From: Armatimonadetes bacterium 55-13
Lineage (GTDB): Bacteria; Armatimonadota; Fimbriimonadia; Fimbriimonadales; Fimbriimonadaceae
Reading direction: 5' to 3'
DNA length: 64,000 nt
Assembly: GCA_001898035.1 (NCBI GenBank)
Contig: MKRX01000027.1
Coordinates: 205,727-269,726, forward strand
In this document: positions 56,901-63,721 of the stretch, piece after piece
Layout: each line of letters starts with the position of its first letter
How positions within the stretch are numbered: position 1 is the stretch's first letter
Position numbers and translations under genes: made by a program
The notes under the pieces: generated by a model
Database searches by the model: none
What the model was told of the DNA's origin: nothing
Seen by the model: the letters and a program-made list of their open reading frames with translations, nothing else

Positions 56901-57821
56901 GTCTACGACGGTTCGACGGTGATCGCGGAGACGAACGGCTCGGGCACGATTACGAACTACTTCCTTCCAGGGATTGGCTGGGTGGCGGGGACCACGCAGC
57001 GTTACTACCGTGAGAACGGTCTTGGCTCGAACGTGACGACGATGACTTCATCGGGAAGCGTTGACTCCCGAACGGAGTACGATGCTTATGGCGTCGAATA
57101 TAACGTGAGTAGTGGTACGAAGAGCCAGTTTAGGTTTGCCGGCAAGCACGGCTACTACACGGACGACCGCTCGGGGTTGCAGCTTCTGGGCGCGAGATAT
57201 TACATGCCCGCGCTGGGGAGGTTTCTCACGCAAGACCCCATCGGGCATGAGGCGGGACTCAATCTCTATGCCTACTGTGGAAACAACCCCCTCAGCAAAG
57301 TCGATCCAGATGGAAAAGACTTCTTTGACACTTGGTTTGGACAGATGTTTGTAGGGGAAAACTGGAGCAAAGGACTTACTACCTCCATGGCAGCGCTAGG
57401 AACCGTAGGCTCGAACACCGCTATTGGCATGGTTAAGATGGGGACCGTCGGCGGTGATTATATCTTTAAGGATGTTCAAGGGTGGGACGGTGGAGCACAC
57501 AAGCATGATCCAGGATTTCGACAATCCACAATAGCCTGGGATATCGCAAGTGAGTCCATTCAAATGCTAATTGGGGCAAAACTATCTAGCGTAGATGGTA
57601 TTGTGTGCAGAAAACTCCCATCGGGTGGTTTTACCTGGACTCGAGTGGATCAGGCCGGAAAGCAACTCGGAAGATTTGATTGGCACCGCTTACCGAAAGA
57701 TGCGTCTCAATATAAAGATATTAAGAAAATATTAGAGTGGGCTAGAGGAAGAAGTCTCCCGCATATTCACCGCAGAATGAGCGGGGGGATTGGCAGACAT
57801 TGGCCCTGGGAGGGTAAATGA
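53949..57821 (+). CDS. Secreted RHS/YD-repeat polymorphic toxin with variable C-terminal tip
   Basis: 1290 residues. A signal peptide (VGHFTGLLGSLVLVSSVLGQ) is followed by a long shell of YD repeats (for example YDSANRPTRVTDASG, YDNNSNVVSVRDANGH, YDTRGRVNYISH). The RHS core ends with ARYYMPALGRFLTQDPIGHE and NPLSKVDPDG (about residues 1083-1120). The last 170 residues are an unrelated tip: a hydrophobic part, then GRFDWHRLPKD and PHIHRRMSGGIGRHWPWE. The H-rich end resembles tips seen in other RHS proteins; I recognise no named toxin family. No VgrG or PAAR domain is present, so export is probably Sec-dependent. The gene overlaps the next gene by 4 bp (ATGA), as toxin-immunity pairs do. Codon use shifts to AT-rich after about 57,300. 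Confidence 0.88.
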   Translation: MVGHFTGLLGSLVLVSSVLGQAVSDATNIDTRWNRSWPAGPFSEVSTSWGVLQTSVPLFSLEGPAGTSIGFSIYHRSNQNSSAMLAYTDGGAGRGFVTSVTQTMQAGTSAVTWYQGGNSTASWTVASVSGGVPTYSRTAGTRADLYPYMSGGKIQGWDVVDQSTKAVYKFRQELVDQVVYRLTQIVDTHGNTVNYQYDSANRPTRVTDASGVRYVQVYYTSGWGNEQVAGITLNYPGGSRTWDFYYSSFYLDHIDFPAPTTGGARPKVGFHYTSNSNIDDVYDLKGYRWHYTYGTVFTGYQGVTKAYPPSLSSPTTSYDSTGTGFAWSTYTSGPASGWTKTCTINDRRGWNWKHVYYNNGGNDWFSCPIKETWDGGLVSHDTYVWNYSDATLASHTDRRGWTTSFTYDTGNRGLMLTKTDREGWLWRYLYYQDKLVTQIDPTTNRTTYAYYTPSWDLATVTVDPKTDPFDGGYSKPSGVALKTTYTYTASGELASQYAGTDSPVQYSNFDAYGNARTVTSPAGNNATFTFDDLNNKLSSTELAPGGTTNFTYDNWNRPLRTTFPGGSYAEKSYDNNSNVVSVRDANGHTSTMAYDSMNRLTSTTQPVDSVAANNIVTGYGYDLDSNQTSATNGRGKVTTYTFNSRSQLTQITYPDTTTRKFDYDNNGNRIKRWDGQNRLTNYTYDKENRLTVTCLPDATSTTNTWRSDGLRDKYVDWNGTTQYTYNGAKQLLTVAQPIPNKTVTYTYDTGGRKKTMNVGSMTWTYNFDSGLRLSSVAQTVGAATPVTFSYNANDSMAYRTLANSTKTVYDYDTRGRVNYISHQTSSGTEQQRLSYTYDDNGNVLTYRDNIIGGNNWLTTHTFDWADRLGTETRTGGSSFNFTNVYAYDKNGNRTSVTRGGSSSSYTVDDNDKLLSGDGFTFSSYSLDGNPGSVASGGVTKTFTYDTESRVKTIAYSSGGSSDTFKYNGDGQRVEKVENGTTTRFVYDGSTVIAETNGSGTITNYFLPGIGWVAGTTQRYYRENGLGSNVTTMTSSGSVDSRTEYDAYGVEYNVSSGTKSQFRFAGKHGYYTDDRSGLQLLGARYYMPALGRFLTQDPIGHEAGLNLYAYCGNNPLSKVDPDGKDFFDTWFGQMFVGENWSKGLTTSMAALGTVGSNTAIGMVKMGTVGGDYIFKDVQGWDGGAHKHDPGFRQSTIAWDIASESIQMLIGAKLSSVDGIVCRKLPSGGFTWTRVDQAGKQLGRFDWHRLPKDASQYKDIKKILEWARGRSLPHIHRRMSGGIGRHWPWEGK
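56737..57258 (+). repeat. RHS core segment, copy 1 of a direct duplication
   Basis: This part of the intact RHS gene is repeated at 58414-58905 with near-identity, apart from a 1-bp loss, a 27-bp deletion and scattered substitutions. It provides homology for exchange of C-terminal tips. Confidence 0.85.
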
Positions 57822-58171
57822 CGCGAAAGGAAGTAATTGTAGAAGTTCAAAGTGCTGTAAGGCGGGCGATGGATGGCTGGAAATATGGTTCTCTCTATTC
57901 CAATTTCCATCTAGACGAAAACTTGGATATCCGAAAGGCAGTCAAAGACTTTGATGACATCTTTGAAGTTGTGGTGTTTGCAGACGAGTTCTTTTTGAAT
58001 TATGCTCATGCAGATGAATTTGCTAATCTATCCTGGGAGGAAGCCAAGGAAAGGCTGTACTTAATGTTGAAGTCTCTCGCAGAAGAAGCCGGAATTGAGA
58101 AAATTACGATGGCAGAATTAAACGGAGACAGGGTGAACGACGACGATATCAGACAAAAAGACGGCGTTTAG
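57818..58171 (+). CDS. Putative immunity protein of the RHS toxin
   Basis: 117 residues, acidic, no signal peptide or membrane helix, so it is probably cytoplasmic. Helical with motifs AVKDFDDIFEVVVFADEFFL and NLSWEEAKERLYLMLKSLAE. I recognise no immunity family. The assignment rests on position: its ATG overlaps the stop of the toxin gene by 4 bp, it is small, and it is AT-rich like the toxin tip. A cytoplasmic location suggests the toxin tip acts in the cytoplasm. Confidence 0.65.
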   Translation: MTRKEVIVEVQSAVRRAMDGWKYGSLYSNFHLDENLDIRKAVKDFDDIFEVVVFADEFFLNYAHADEFANLSWEEAKERLYLMLKSLAEEAGIEKITMAELNGDRVNDDDIRQKDGV

Positions 58172-58302
58172 GCAAGAAAGGTTGATTAGCGGAGTAGCTT
58201 TGGTTTCCCTGACATGGGCTAGGAGAATTTGACTTGCTGCCTTTAATGTTTCAAGTGTTAGTATCGGTATGTTGACTCGAAATCAGGATATCGAAGGTCG
58301 CG

Positions 58303-58342
58303 AAGGAGAATTAGTGTAGAAAGGAAAGGAGAATTAGTGTAG
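58303..58342 (+). repeat. Two direct copies of a 17-bp sequence, 23-bp period
   Basis: AAGGAGAATTAGTGTAG occurs at 58303-58319 and 58326-58342. It lies in the 242-bp stretch between the immunity gene and the orphan RHS end (58172-58413), where I see no other gene. It may be a relic of the duplication that produced the orphan. Confidence 0.6.
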
Positions 58343-58413
58343 CAAGGAGTAGATCCTCAATTATTTATGTGAGATCTCAGTGTAGCGAGCATTACCTGGG
58401 AGTCGAGGAACGC

Positions 58414-59520
58414 GGGAAGCGTAGCCTCCGGCGGGGTGACGAAGACGTTTACCTACGACACGGAGAACCGGGTGAAGACGATCGCTTACTCATCGGGGGG
58501 TTCTAACGACACGTTTAAGTACAACGGGGACGGTCAGCGGGTGGAGAAGGTGGAAAACGGCACCAACCGCGCTTCGTCTATGACGGTTCGGGCACGATTA
58601 AGAACTACTTCCTTGCGGGGATTGGCTGGGTGGCGGGGACCACGCAGCGCTATTACCGTGAGAACGGTCTTGGTTCCAATGTGACGACGATGACTTCATC
58701 GGGAAGTGTGGACTCTCGAACGGAGTACGATGCTTATGGCGTCGAATATAACGTGAGTAGTGGTACGAAGAGCGAGTTTAGGTTTGCCGGCAAGCACGGC
58801 TACTACACGGACGACCGCTCTGGGTTGCAGCTTCTGGGTGCTCGTTACTACATGCCCGCGCTGGGCAGGTTCCTCACGCAAGACCCCATCGGGCATGAGG
58901 CGGGATCCAACCTATATCAGTATTACGCTAATAACCCGCTGGTTAAAACAGACGCTACTGGATTGGACTGGATTCTCTACCGGGGGCAGTCTCTAACGTA
59001 TTATCGAGGTAAATACGGTGGTGCCCAACGTCCAATATTTACTATTGCCGCCACCTCTGGCCTGTCCGGAGATCAGGAGACGAGGTATTCAAACATAAAT
59101 GCGGAAAATGCCGGAATTGACAATTCTGGAGGACCGATACCTGCGGGGCGATATCGAATCGACTTAGGGAAAAAGCCAAGAACGGCAGATCAAGTGCAGA
59201 TTGACGGTGACTATTATCTCGCTGCATCTAATGGTATTAGCTATATGCCGAAGGACTCCGACAGCAATTCTGAATACCCTAATTGGGGAACATGGCGGGC
59301 AAGATTGGAGCGTGTAAGGGGAAAAATATTTGGAAGAGGGAACTTTTACCTTCACGATTCGGGCAAAGGGTATTCTCATGTCAGTATTGAGTCATCGCGG
59401 TCAGGTGGCGATATGCTCCTAAAGCGCCTTCTCTATGCACGACGATCTGGAATCAAATCAATTGATGTAAGGGTGGAATACGAAGGCACTTCAACCAGGG
59501 GAAACACGACAGGAAATTAA
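58414..59520 (+). pseudogene. Orphan RHS C-terminal end with an L,D-transpeptidase-like tip
   Basis: 58414-58905 copies the end of the RHS core. Against the intact gene it has lost 1 bp near 58565-58572 (frameshift) and 27 bp after GACGGTTCG near 58595. There is no signal peptide or proper start; the second frame could begin at a GTG at 58630 and run to 59520 (296 residues). After ARYYMPALGRFLTQDPIGHE the tip is new: FTIAATSGLSGDQ, GGPIPAGRYRID, NFYLHDSGKGYSHVSIESS. This is the layout of Tlde1/DUF2778-type L,D-transpeptidase effectors, where the last motif should read SHGCIE. It looks like a reserve or displaced tip cassette. Confidence 0.75.
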
Positions 59521-59545
59521 CGTAAGTGAAAAGGAGATGACAATT

Positions 59546-59977
59546 ATGAACTTGTTCTCACATTTGATATCTTATTTTCTTGTGCTCCTGAGTCTGTTCG
59601 TTGGTCCTTCAACTTCTTCAGGTGGAAGCCTTGAATTTAAGAGATTAGGTGAATCTTATTCATTTGATTCTCACATAAAATTTTCTATTAAGAATAACTC
59701 TAAACAGATGATCAAAGGTTTTGTCGGCCTACAAGAATGGCAAAAAGAATCGGATGAGTATCGGCTTGATTCCGTTGATGTCTTTGCGAAAGACTATAAG
59801 GCGCGTCCACATCGTTGGGATTTTAGGCAAGGCGAGGAAAAGCACTTTGACTGGAATCTTGATCAAAAAAGGAATAGCCTAGCGAGAAAGGGAATGCGTG
59901 TTAGGTTAGTTTTTCTGGCAGACAATAAGAAAGGTCTTATGACTGTCGCGAGAAGCTCGCCTTTTACAATCCACTGA
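59546..59977 (+). CDS. Putative exported immunity protein for the orphan tip
   Basis: 143 residues from the ATG at 59546, for which AAGGAG (59531-59536) is at a good distance; an ATG at 59537 is too close to it. The signal peptide NLFSHLISYFLVLLSLFVGP is followed by a beta-rich domain (SHIKFSIKNNSKQMIKGFVG, GMRVRLVFLADNKKGLMTVA). A periplasmic partner is what an effector attacking peptidoglycan would need, and it starts 25 bp after the orphan tip. No family is recognised; the assignment is by position and export signal. Confidence 0.6.
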   Translation: MNLFSHLISYFLVLLSLFVGPSTSSGGSLEFKRLGESYSFDSHIKFSIKNNSKQMIKGFVGLQEWQKESDEYRLDSVDVFAKDYKARPHRWDFRQGEEKHFDWNLDQKRNSLARKGMRVRLVFLADNKKGLMTVARSSPFTIH

Positions 59978-60145
59978 AACAGAAACGCGGCCCATTACAT
60001 TTTGGCCCCAATCAAGATGAGTTCGTAGCCGTGTGAAGTCCAAGAATTCAGGATGAATGGAAATTTGTGTTTGTCCATATCTTCGCCATAGTTCAAATGA
60101 CTTGGTAATCAATGACATGATAGAGGTTTTTGAATGGGAAACTAG

Positions 60146-60533
60146 TTGGACTCAAGAGAACTTTTCCATACCGTTAGCGTTACTCTATTGCTAATAATGT
60201 CTGGAATAAACCCGCGATGGCGTCAGGCGAAAGTTGAGCCATTTTACGGCGATCCAGATCCAGGGAGTTATCTATCGCGGTTAATGGAGTCAATTGGTCG
60301 ATGGTCTCCTCGTAATAGGCGTCTCTTGGAAAAGAGGAGCATAGAAGAATCAGTCTGGGTTGGCTAAAGTCAAGATACAGCGCTTTTCAAGATGATGACG
60401 AGATTGCTCAGATATGTTTGACGAAGCTGGTCGCGAGAAGCCTCCCAAAAACGATCTGCTTGTCAAGGTAGCAACAAGTTTAGCTGCTTGGTCACAGAAC
60501 AATTCCAGTTCATTTGAAAGGACTTATGGTTGA
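60146..60533 (+). pseudogene. Decayed reading frame, possible former immunity gene
   Basis: Three protein-like fragments lie in different frames: one from a TTG at 60146 to 60367 (ending LEKRSIEESVWVG), a second across 60362-60410 (WLKSRYSAFQDDDEIAQ) and a third from 60414 to 60533 (MFDEAGREKPPKNDLL, ending SSSFERTYG). Joined by two frame changes, they would give one protein of about 125 residues whose stop overlaps the next gene in the form TGATG. I read this as a degraded gene. The alternative is that only the first 73-residue frame is used. Confidence 0.4.
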
Positions 60534-61072
60534 TGGAAGAAAGGAAAGTGAGAACTGTGCTTTCATACGGTCTGTTGATGCTCATGGCGTGTAGCTTCGC
60601 TTGTCACAAAACCAAACAAACACCGCAATCAAGCGTTCTTGGGCGATCAGCCTCCAAGAGCATTGTTGGTCAGTTGGCTCCACCTAACGATATGGGAGCA
60701 ATGTTTGAGACTGAAGTAATTTATGGTGTTTACGCAGTTTTAAGAAGCCATGGTCTATGTTCTGTGGTGCCGCTCATAGACACCGGTCAGAGTCTGCCAT
60801 CCTTTAACGATGAAGAACGGGCCTGTCTTTTAAAGTATGCACCGAGCCTCATTGAGGATCTCAAGTCCTTACCTAAGTCGCGATACATTATCCAAACTCA
60901 TCAAACCGCTGTTGGAAAAGCATTTAGTGACCTATCTAAAGATGACGTCATCTTCGTAACCTACTCACGTCGAGATGATATTCCAATTTCTTACAGTACA
61001 AAGAAGTATCCTTGGATCTTTTTACAATCAGAGTCTCTAAAACTTAGTCGCTATATGCGGAGGGCAAAGTGA
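60533..61072 (+). CDS. Putative lipoprotein in the toxin-immunity region
   Basis: 179 residues from the ATG at 60533, with AAAGGA about 10 nt upstream. The N-terminus VLSYGLLMLMACSFAC carries a lipobox-like LMAC, so it is probably a lipid-anchored envelope protein. The body includes AMFETEVIYGVYAVLRSHGL and DVIFVTYSRRDDIPISYST. No family is recognised. The gene overlaps the broken Imm8-like gene by 4 bp (GTGA). Base composition is AT-rich like its neighbours. Confidence 0.6.
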   Translation: MEERKVRTVLSYGLLMLMACSFACHKTKQTPQSSVLGRSASKSIVGQLAPPNDMGAMFETEVIYGVYAVLRSHGLCSVVPLIDTGQSLPSFNDEERACLLKYAPSLIEDLKSLPKSRYIIQTHQTAVGKAFSDLSKDDVIFVTYSRRDDIPISYSTKKYPWIFLQSESLKLSRYMRRAK

Positions 61073-61443
61073 CAAGAAGAACTCTAACTGGTCTGCCCCC
61101 GTTGGTGAAGAATATGGAGTACGTATTGCACAGCGCGGACGTAGACAATCTGCGGTTATGGGAACCTGAATCCAATTCTCCATGGCAAATCAATGTTCAA
61201 GTCTTGATCGAGGGAGAGAATTGTCAGTTTCAATTGACTTCGCAGCAATAGCTCGAAGAGCAAATCGCTAAGGATGGGTGTGTGATGCTTGGCCGCCGAG
61301 CGGTGGTTGACAAATACAGCTATGAGAAGCTCAAACAGTCGGTGGATCAGATTATTGCCGAATGCGATTCAGCAACTTGGAGTGAATTTGCCAGGTGTTT
61401 GAATTGGTACATGCAGTGGGATGGTGAACTCTTCCGGGGTTAA
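61069..61443 (+). pseudogene. Imm8-like immunity gene interrupted by an in-frame TAG
   Basis: From the GTG at 61069 the frame reads EYVLHSADVDNLRLWEPESN ... FQLTSQQ, stops at TAG (61249-61251), and then continues in the same frame without another stop to TAA 61441-61443: LEEQIAKDGCVMLGRR, VVDKYSYEKLKQSVDQIIAE, TWSEFARCLNWYMQWDGELF. The two parts together match the layout of Imm8 immunity proteins, in which the position of the TAG normally holds Trp before LEE. A single G-to-A change (TGG to TAG) explains it. Full length would be 124 residues. Confidence 0.72.
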
Positions 61444-61476
61444 GTTCTTATCTTCAAAGGGACAAAGATAGAAGAG

Positions 61477-61743
61477 ATGAAGATCGTTAGGGCATGCGTG
61501 ATTGGTTTTTTGCTCTTGATGATGTTGAGCTACCTTCGCCTTCTGCCCGTGGTCGAAGTCACTACGAGGCCTTCTCTTAACGACGCGGATCCGGAGGCGG
61601 TCTACTGGGTCTTGAGGGCGATCTGGCCCGGGATTCTTGGCTTTATTGGACTGGTTGCGACCGTGTTGTGGCGGTTCGTAACCCAAACGTCAGGACAAGA
61701 ACAGGTGGACAGGTCTGACCAGTCAAAAAGCCCCGCCCCTTAA
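61477..61743 (+). CDS. Small membrane protein, unknown
   Basis: 88 residues with two predicted membrane helices (VRACVIGFLLLMMLSYLRLL and WPGILGFIGLVATVLWRFV) and a short hydrophilic tail. No family is recognised. It lies between the toxin-immunity region and thrS, 33 bp after the broken Imm8-like gene. No strong ribosome site is seen (AGAAGAG near the ATG), so confidence is moderate. Confidence 0.45.
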   Translation: MKIVRACVIGFLLLMMLSYLRLLPVVEVTTRPSLNDADPEAVYWVLRAIWPGILGFIGLVATVLWRFVTQTSGQEQVDRSDQSKSPAP

Positions 61744-61766
61744 CCGGCTCTTCAAGTCTCGTGCGA

Positions 61767-61772
61767 TATACT
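61767..61772 (+). promoter_or_regulatory. -10 element of thrS
   Basis: TATACT at 61767-61772, about 44 nt before the thrS ATG. The leader contains a good ribosome site (GGGAGGG, 61801-61807), 8 nt from the ATG. No good -35 is seen. Confidence 0.45.
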
Positions 61773-61815
61773 TTCTCCTGACAACTCATTCCCATTGTCT
61801 GGGAGGGATAAACGC

Positions 61816-63684
61816 ATGAGCGAAAACTACGAACAATCCTATCTGTATCGTCTCCGCCACTCGGCCGCCCACCTCATGGCCCAGGCGGTTACCGAACTCT
61901 ATCCTGGCGCCAAACTTTCCATCGGCCCCCCCATTGAGAACGGCTTCTACTACGATATCGATTTCCCGACCCCCCTGAAAGAAGAGGATCTGCCAAAGAT
62001 CGAGCAGAAGATGAAAGAGCTTGCCAAGCTCGATCAGCGAATCAATCGAATCGAGGTCTCCCGAGAAGAAGCCAAGAATCTCATCTTGGACGAGAAAGTG
62101 CCTGGCATGGGCTCGGATGTCGCTGAGTACAAACTGCAACTGCTGGACGCCATTTCTGAGGGTGAAACGATCTCTTTCTATGACCAACAGCGAACGGACC
62201 GCGATGGCACCCTTCACCGGTTCCTCGATCTTTGCCGTGGCCCGCATGTGGATACGACCAAGGAGATCAAGAATTTCAAGCTAATGAACTTGGCGGGCGC
62301 CTATTGGCGTGGCGATGTCAAGAACAAGCAGTTGACCCGAATCTACGGGACGGCCTTTGAGACTCCAGAAGAGCTTCAGAACTATCTCACCATGCTGGAG
62401 GAGGCAAAGAAGCGCGACCACCGCATCTTAGGACGTGAACTTGGTCTGTTCATGTTCTCTCCGCGGGTTGGCACTGGTCTGCCGTTGTGGCTGCCGAAGG
62501 GCGCGACTTTGCGCGAGACGATGACCCAGTTCCTGAGAGACGAGCAGGTGAAACGAGGTTACGAGCCGGTTATCACCCCGCATATCGCCAGCATCAAGCT
62601 GTATGAGAAGTCTGGCCACATCATCACGTTCAAGGATAAGCTATTCCCGTTTATGGAGGATGAGGAGAAGGAAACCTACATCCTCAAACCAATGAACTGC
62701 CCGTTCCACATTGAGATCTATCAGTCTCAGATGCGGTCATACCGAGATCTTCCAGTTCGGTACGCAGAGTTCGGAACGGTTCACCGTTACGAGCAGAGTG
62801 GAGAAGTGACCGGTATCCTCCGTGCCCGCGGGTTTACGCAGGACGACGCTCACTTGTTCGTGCGTCCCGACCAACTCCTTGAGGAGTTCATCGGCGTTGT
62901 GGATCTGATGAAGGTGGTGCTGAACAAGCTCGGCCTGAAGGACTTCCGCGCTCGCTTGGGCACGAAGGATCCGGCAAGCGCCAAGTACATCGGCCACGAT
63001 GACAACTGGAAGGCAGCGACGGATGCCATCGAAGCGGCATGTAAGCAGATGGACATGGACTACTTTGTGTCCCCTGGAGACGCCGCGTTCTACGGTCCGA
63101 AGCTCGACCTGATCATTAAGGACGCGTTGGGACGAGATTGGCAAATGGGAACGGTCCAGGTGGACTACAACCTGCCTGAGCGGTTTGAGTTGGAGTACAT
63201 CGGGGAGGACAGCAAGCCTCACCGACCGATCATGATTCACCGAGCGCCCTTTGGCTCGATGGAGCGAATGATTGGACTTTTGACCGAGCAGTACGCCGGG
63301 GCATTCCCGTTCTGGCTCTCACCGGTACAAGTCGCCATCCTGCCGATCGCAGATCGCCACATTCAGGCGGCCTATGAGGTGGCGGAAGCTCTTCGAGGAC
63401 CTGGACACAAGCATCCTGAAGCTGCTCCAGAGTTCCCGCACTTCCCGTCGGATGCTCTCGAAGCGGCAGGGGCCGGAAACAAGTTCCGACTTCACATTGA
63501 TGATCGGCGCGAGACCTTGGGCAAGAAGATTCGCGAGAATCAGATGCAGAAGGTCCCTTACATGCTCGTTATTGGCGATCGAGATATTGAAAATGGAACC
63601 GTTGGCGTCAGAAGTCGCGAAGAGGGAGACCTCGGCGCGATGTCGCTGGCGGAAGTGATCAAAAAACTTCAGGCAGAGCTCTAA
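61816..63684 (+). CDS. thrS: Threonyl-tRNA synthetase without TGS domain
   Basis: 622 residues from the ATG at 61816, set by GGGAGGG 8 nt upstream. It begins directly in the editing (tRNA_SAD) domain (RHSAAHLMAQAVTELYPGAK, IGPPIENGFYYDID, DLCRGPHVD), so the usual N-terminal TGS domain of about 60 residues is absent. The class II catalytic core follows (KPMNCPFH with the zinc Cys, RGFTQDDAHLF, GDAAFYGPKLDLII, MIHRAPFGSMERMIG). The anticodon-binding domain has an extra segment of about 25 residues (GPGHKHPEAAPEFPHFPSDA) between EVAEALR and RLHIDDRRETLGKKI. A terminator follows the stop. Confidence 0.95.
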   Translation: MSENYEQSYLYRLRHSAAHLMAQAVTELYPGAKLSIGPPIENGFYYDIDFPTPLKEEDLPKIEQKMKELAKLDQRINRIEVSREEAKNLILDEKVPGMGSDVAEYKLQLLDAISEGETISFYDQQRTDRDGTLHRFLDLCRGPHVDTTKEIKNFKLMNLAGAYWRGDVKNKQLTRIYGTAFETPEELQNYLTMLEEAKKRDHRILGRELGLFMFSPRVGTGLPLWLPKGATLRETMTQFLRDEQVKRGYEPVITPHIASIKLYEKSGHIITFKDKLFPFMEDEEKETYILKPMNCPFHIEIYQSQMRSYRDLPVRYAEFGTVHRYEQSGEVTGILRARGFTQDDAHLFVRPDQLLEEFIGVVDLMKVVLNKLGLKDFRARLGTKDPASAKYIGHDDNWKAATDAIEAACKQMDMDYFVSPGDAAFYGPKLDLIIKDALGRDWQMGTVQVDYNLPERFELEYIGEDSKPHRPIMIHRAPFGSMERMIGLLTEQYAGAFPFWLSPVQVAILPIADRHIQAAYEVAEALRGPGHKHPEAAPEFPHFPSDALEAAGAGNKFRLHIDDRRETLGKKIRENQMQKVPYMLVIGDRDIENGTVGVRSREEGDLGAMSLAEVIKKLQAEL

Positions 63685-63692
63685 GCTGAAGA

Positions 63693-63718
63693 GGTGGCCC
63701 TTGAAGGGCCACCACTTT
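63693..63718 (+). terminator. Intrinsic terminator of thrS
   Basis: GGTGGCCC (63693-63700) / GGGCCACC, loop TTGAA, followed by ACTTTTA. It lies 8 bp after the thrS stop and just before the end of a convergent gene. Confidence 0.7.
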
Positions 63719-63721
63719 TAT

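Noticed and set aside
57720-57821. His-rich end of the RHS tip as an HNH nuclease
   Set aside because: PHIHRR and RHWPWE do not show the spaced H-N-H pattern with a beta-beta-alpha fold, so I do not assign a nuclease.
58303-58342. Tandem 17-bp repeats as a CRISPR array
   Set aside because: Only two copies with a 6-bp gap between them and no further repeats or cas genes in the window.
61772-61815. thrS leader as a T-box or threonyl-tRNA-like operator
   Set aside because: The leader is only about 40 nt with a weak GACAA/TTGTC pairing; no T-box sequence or cloverleaf mimic is seen.
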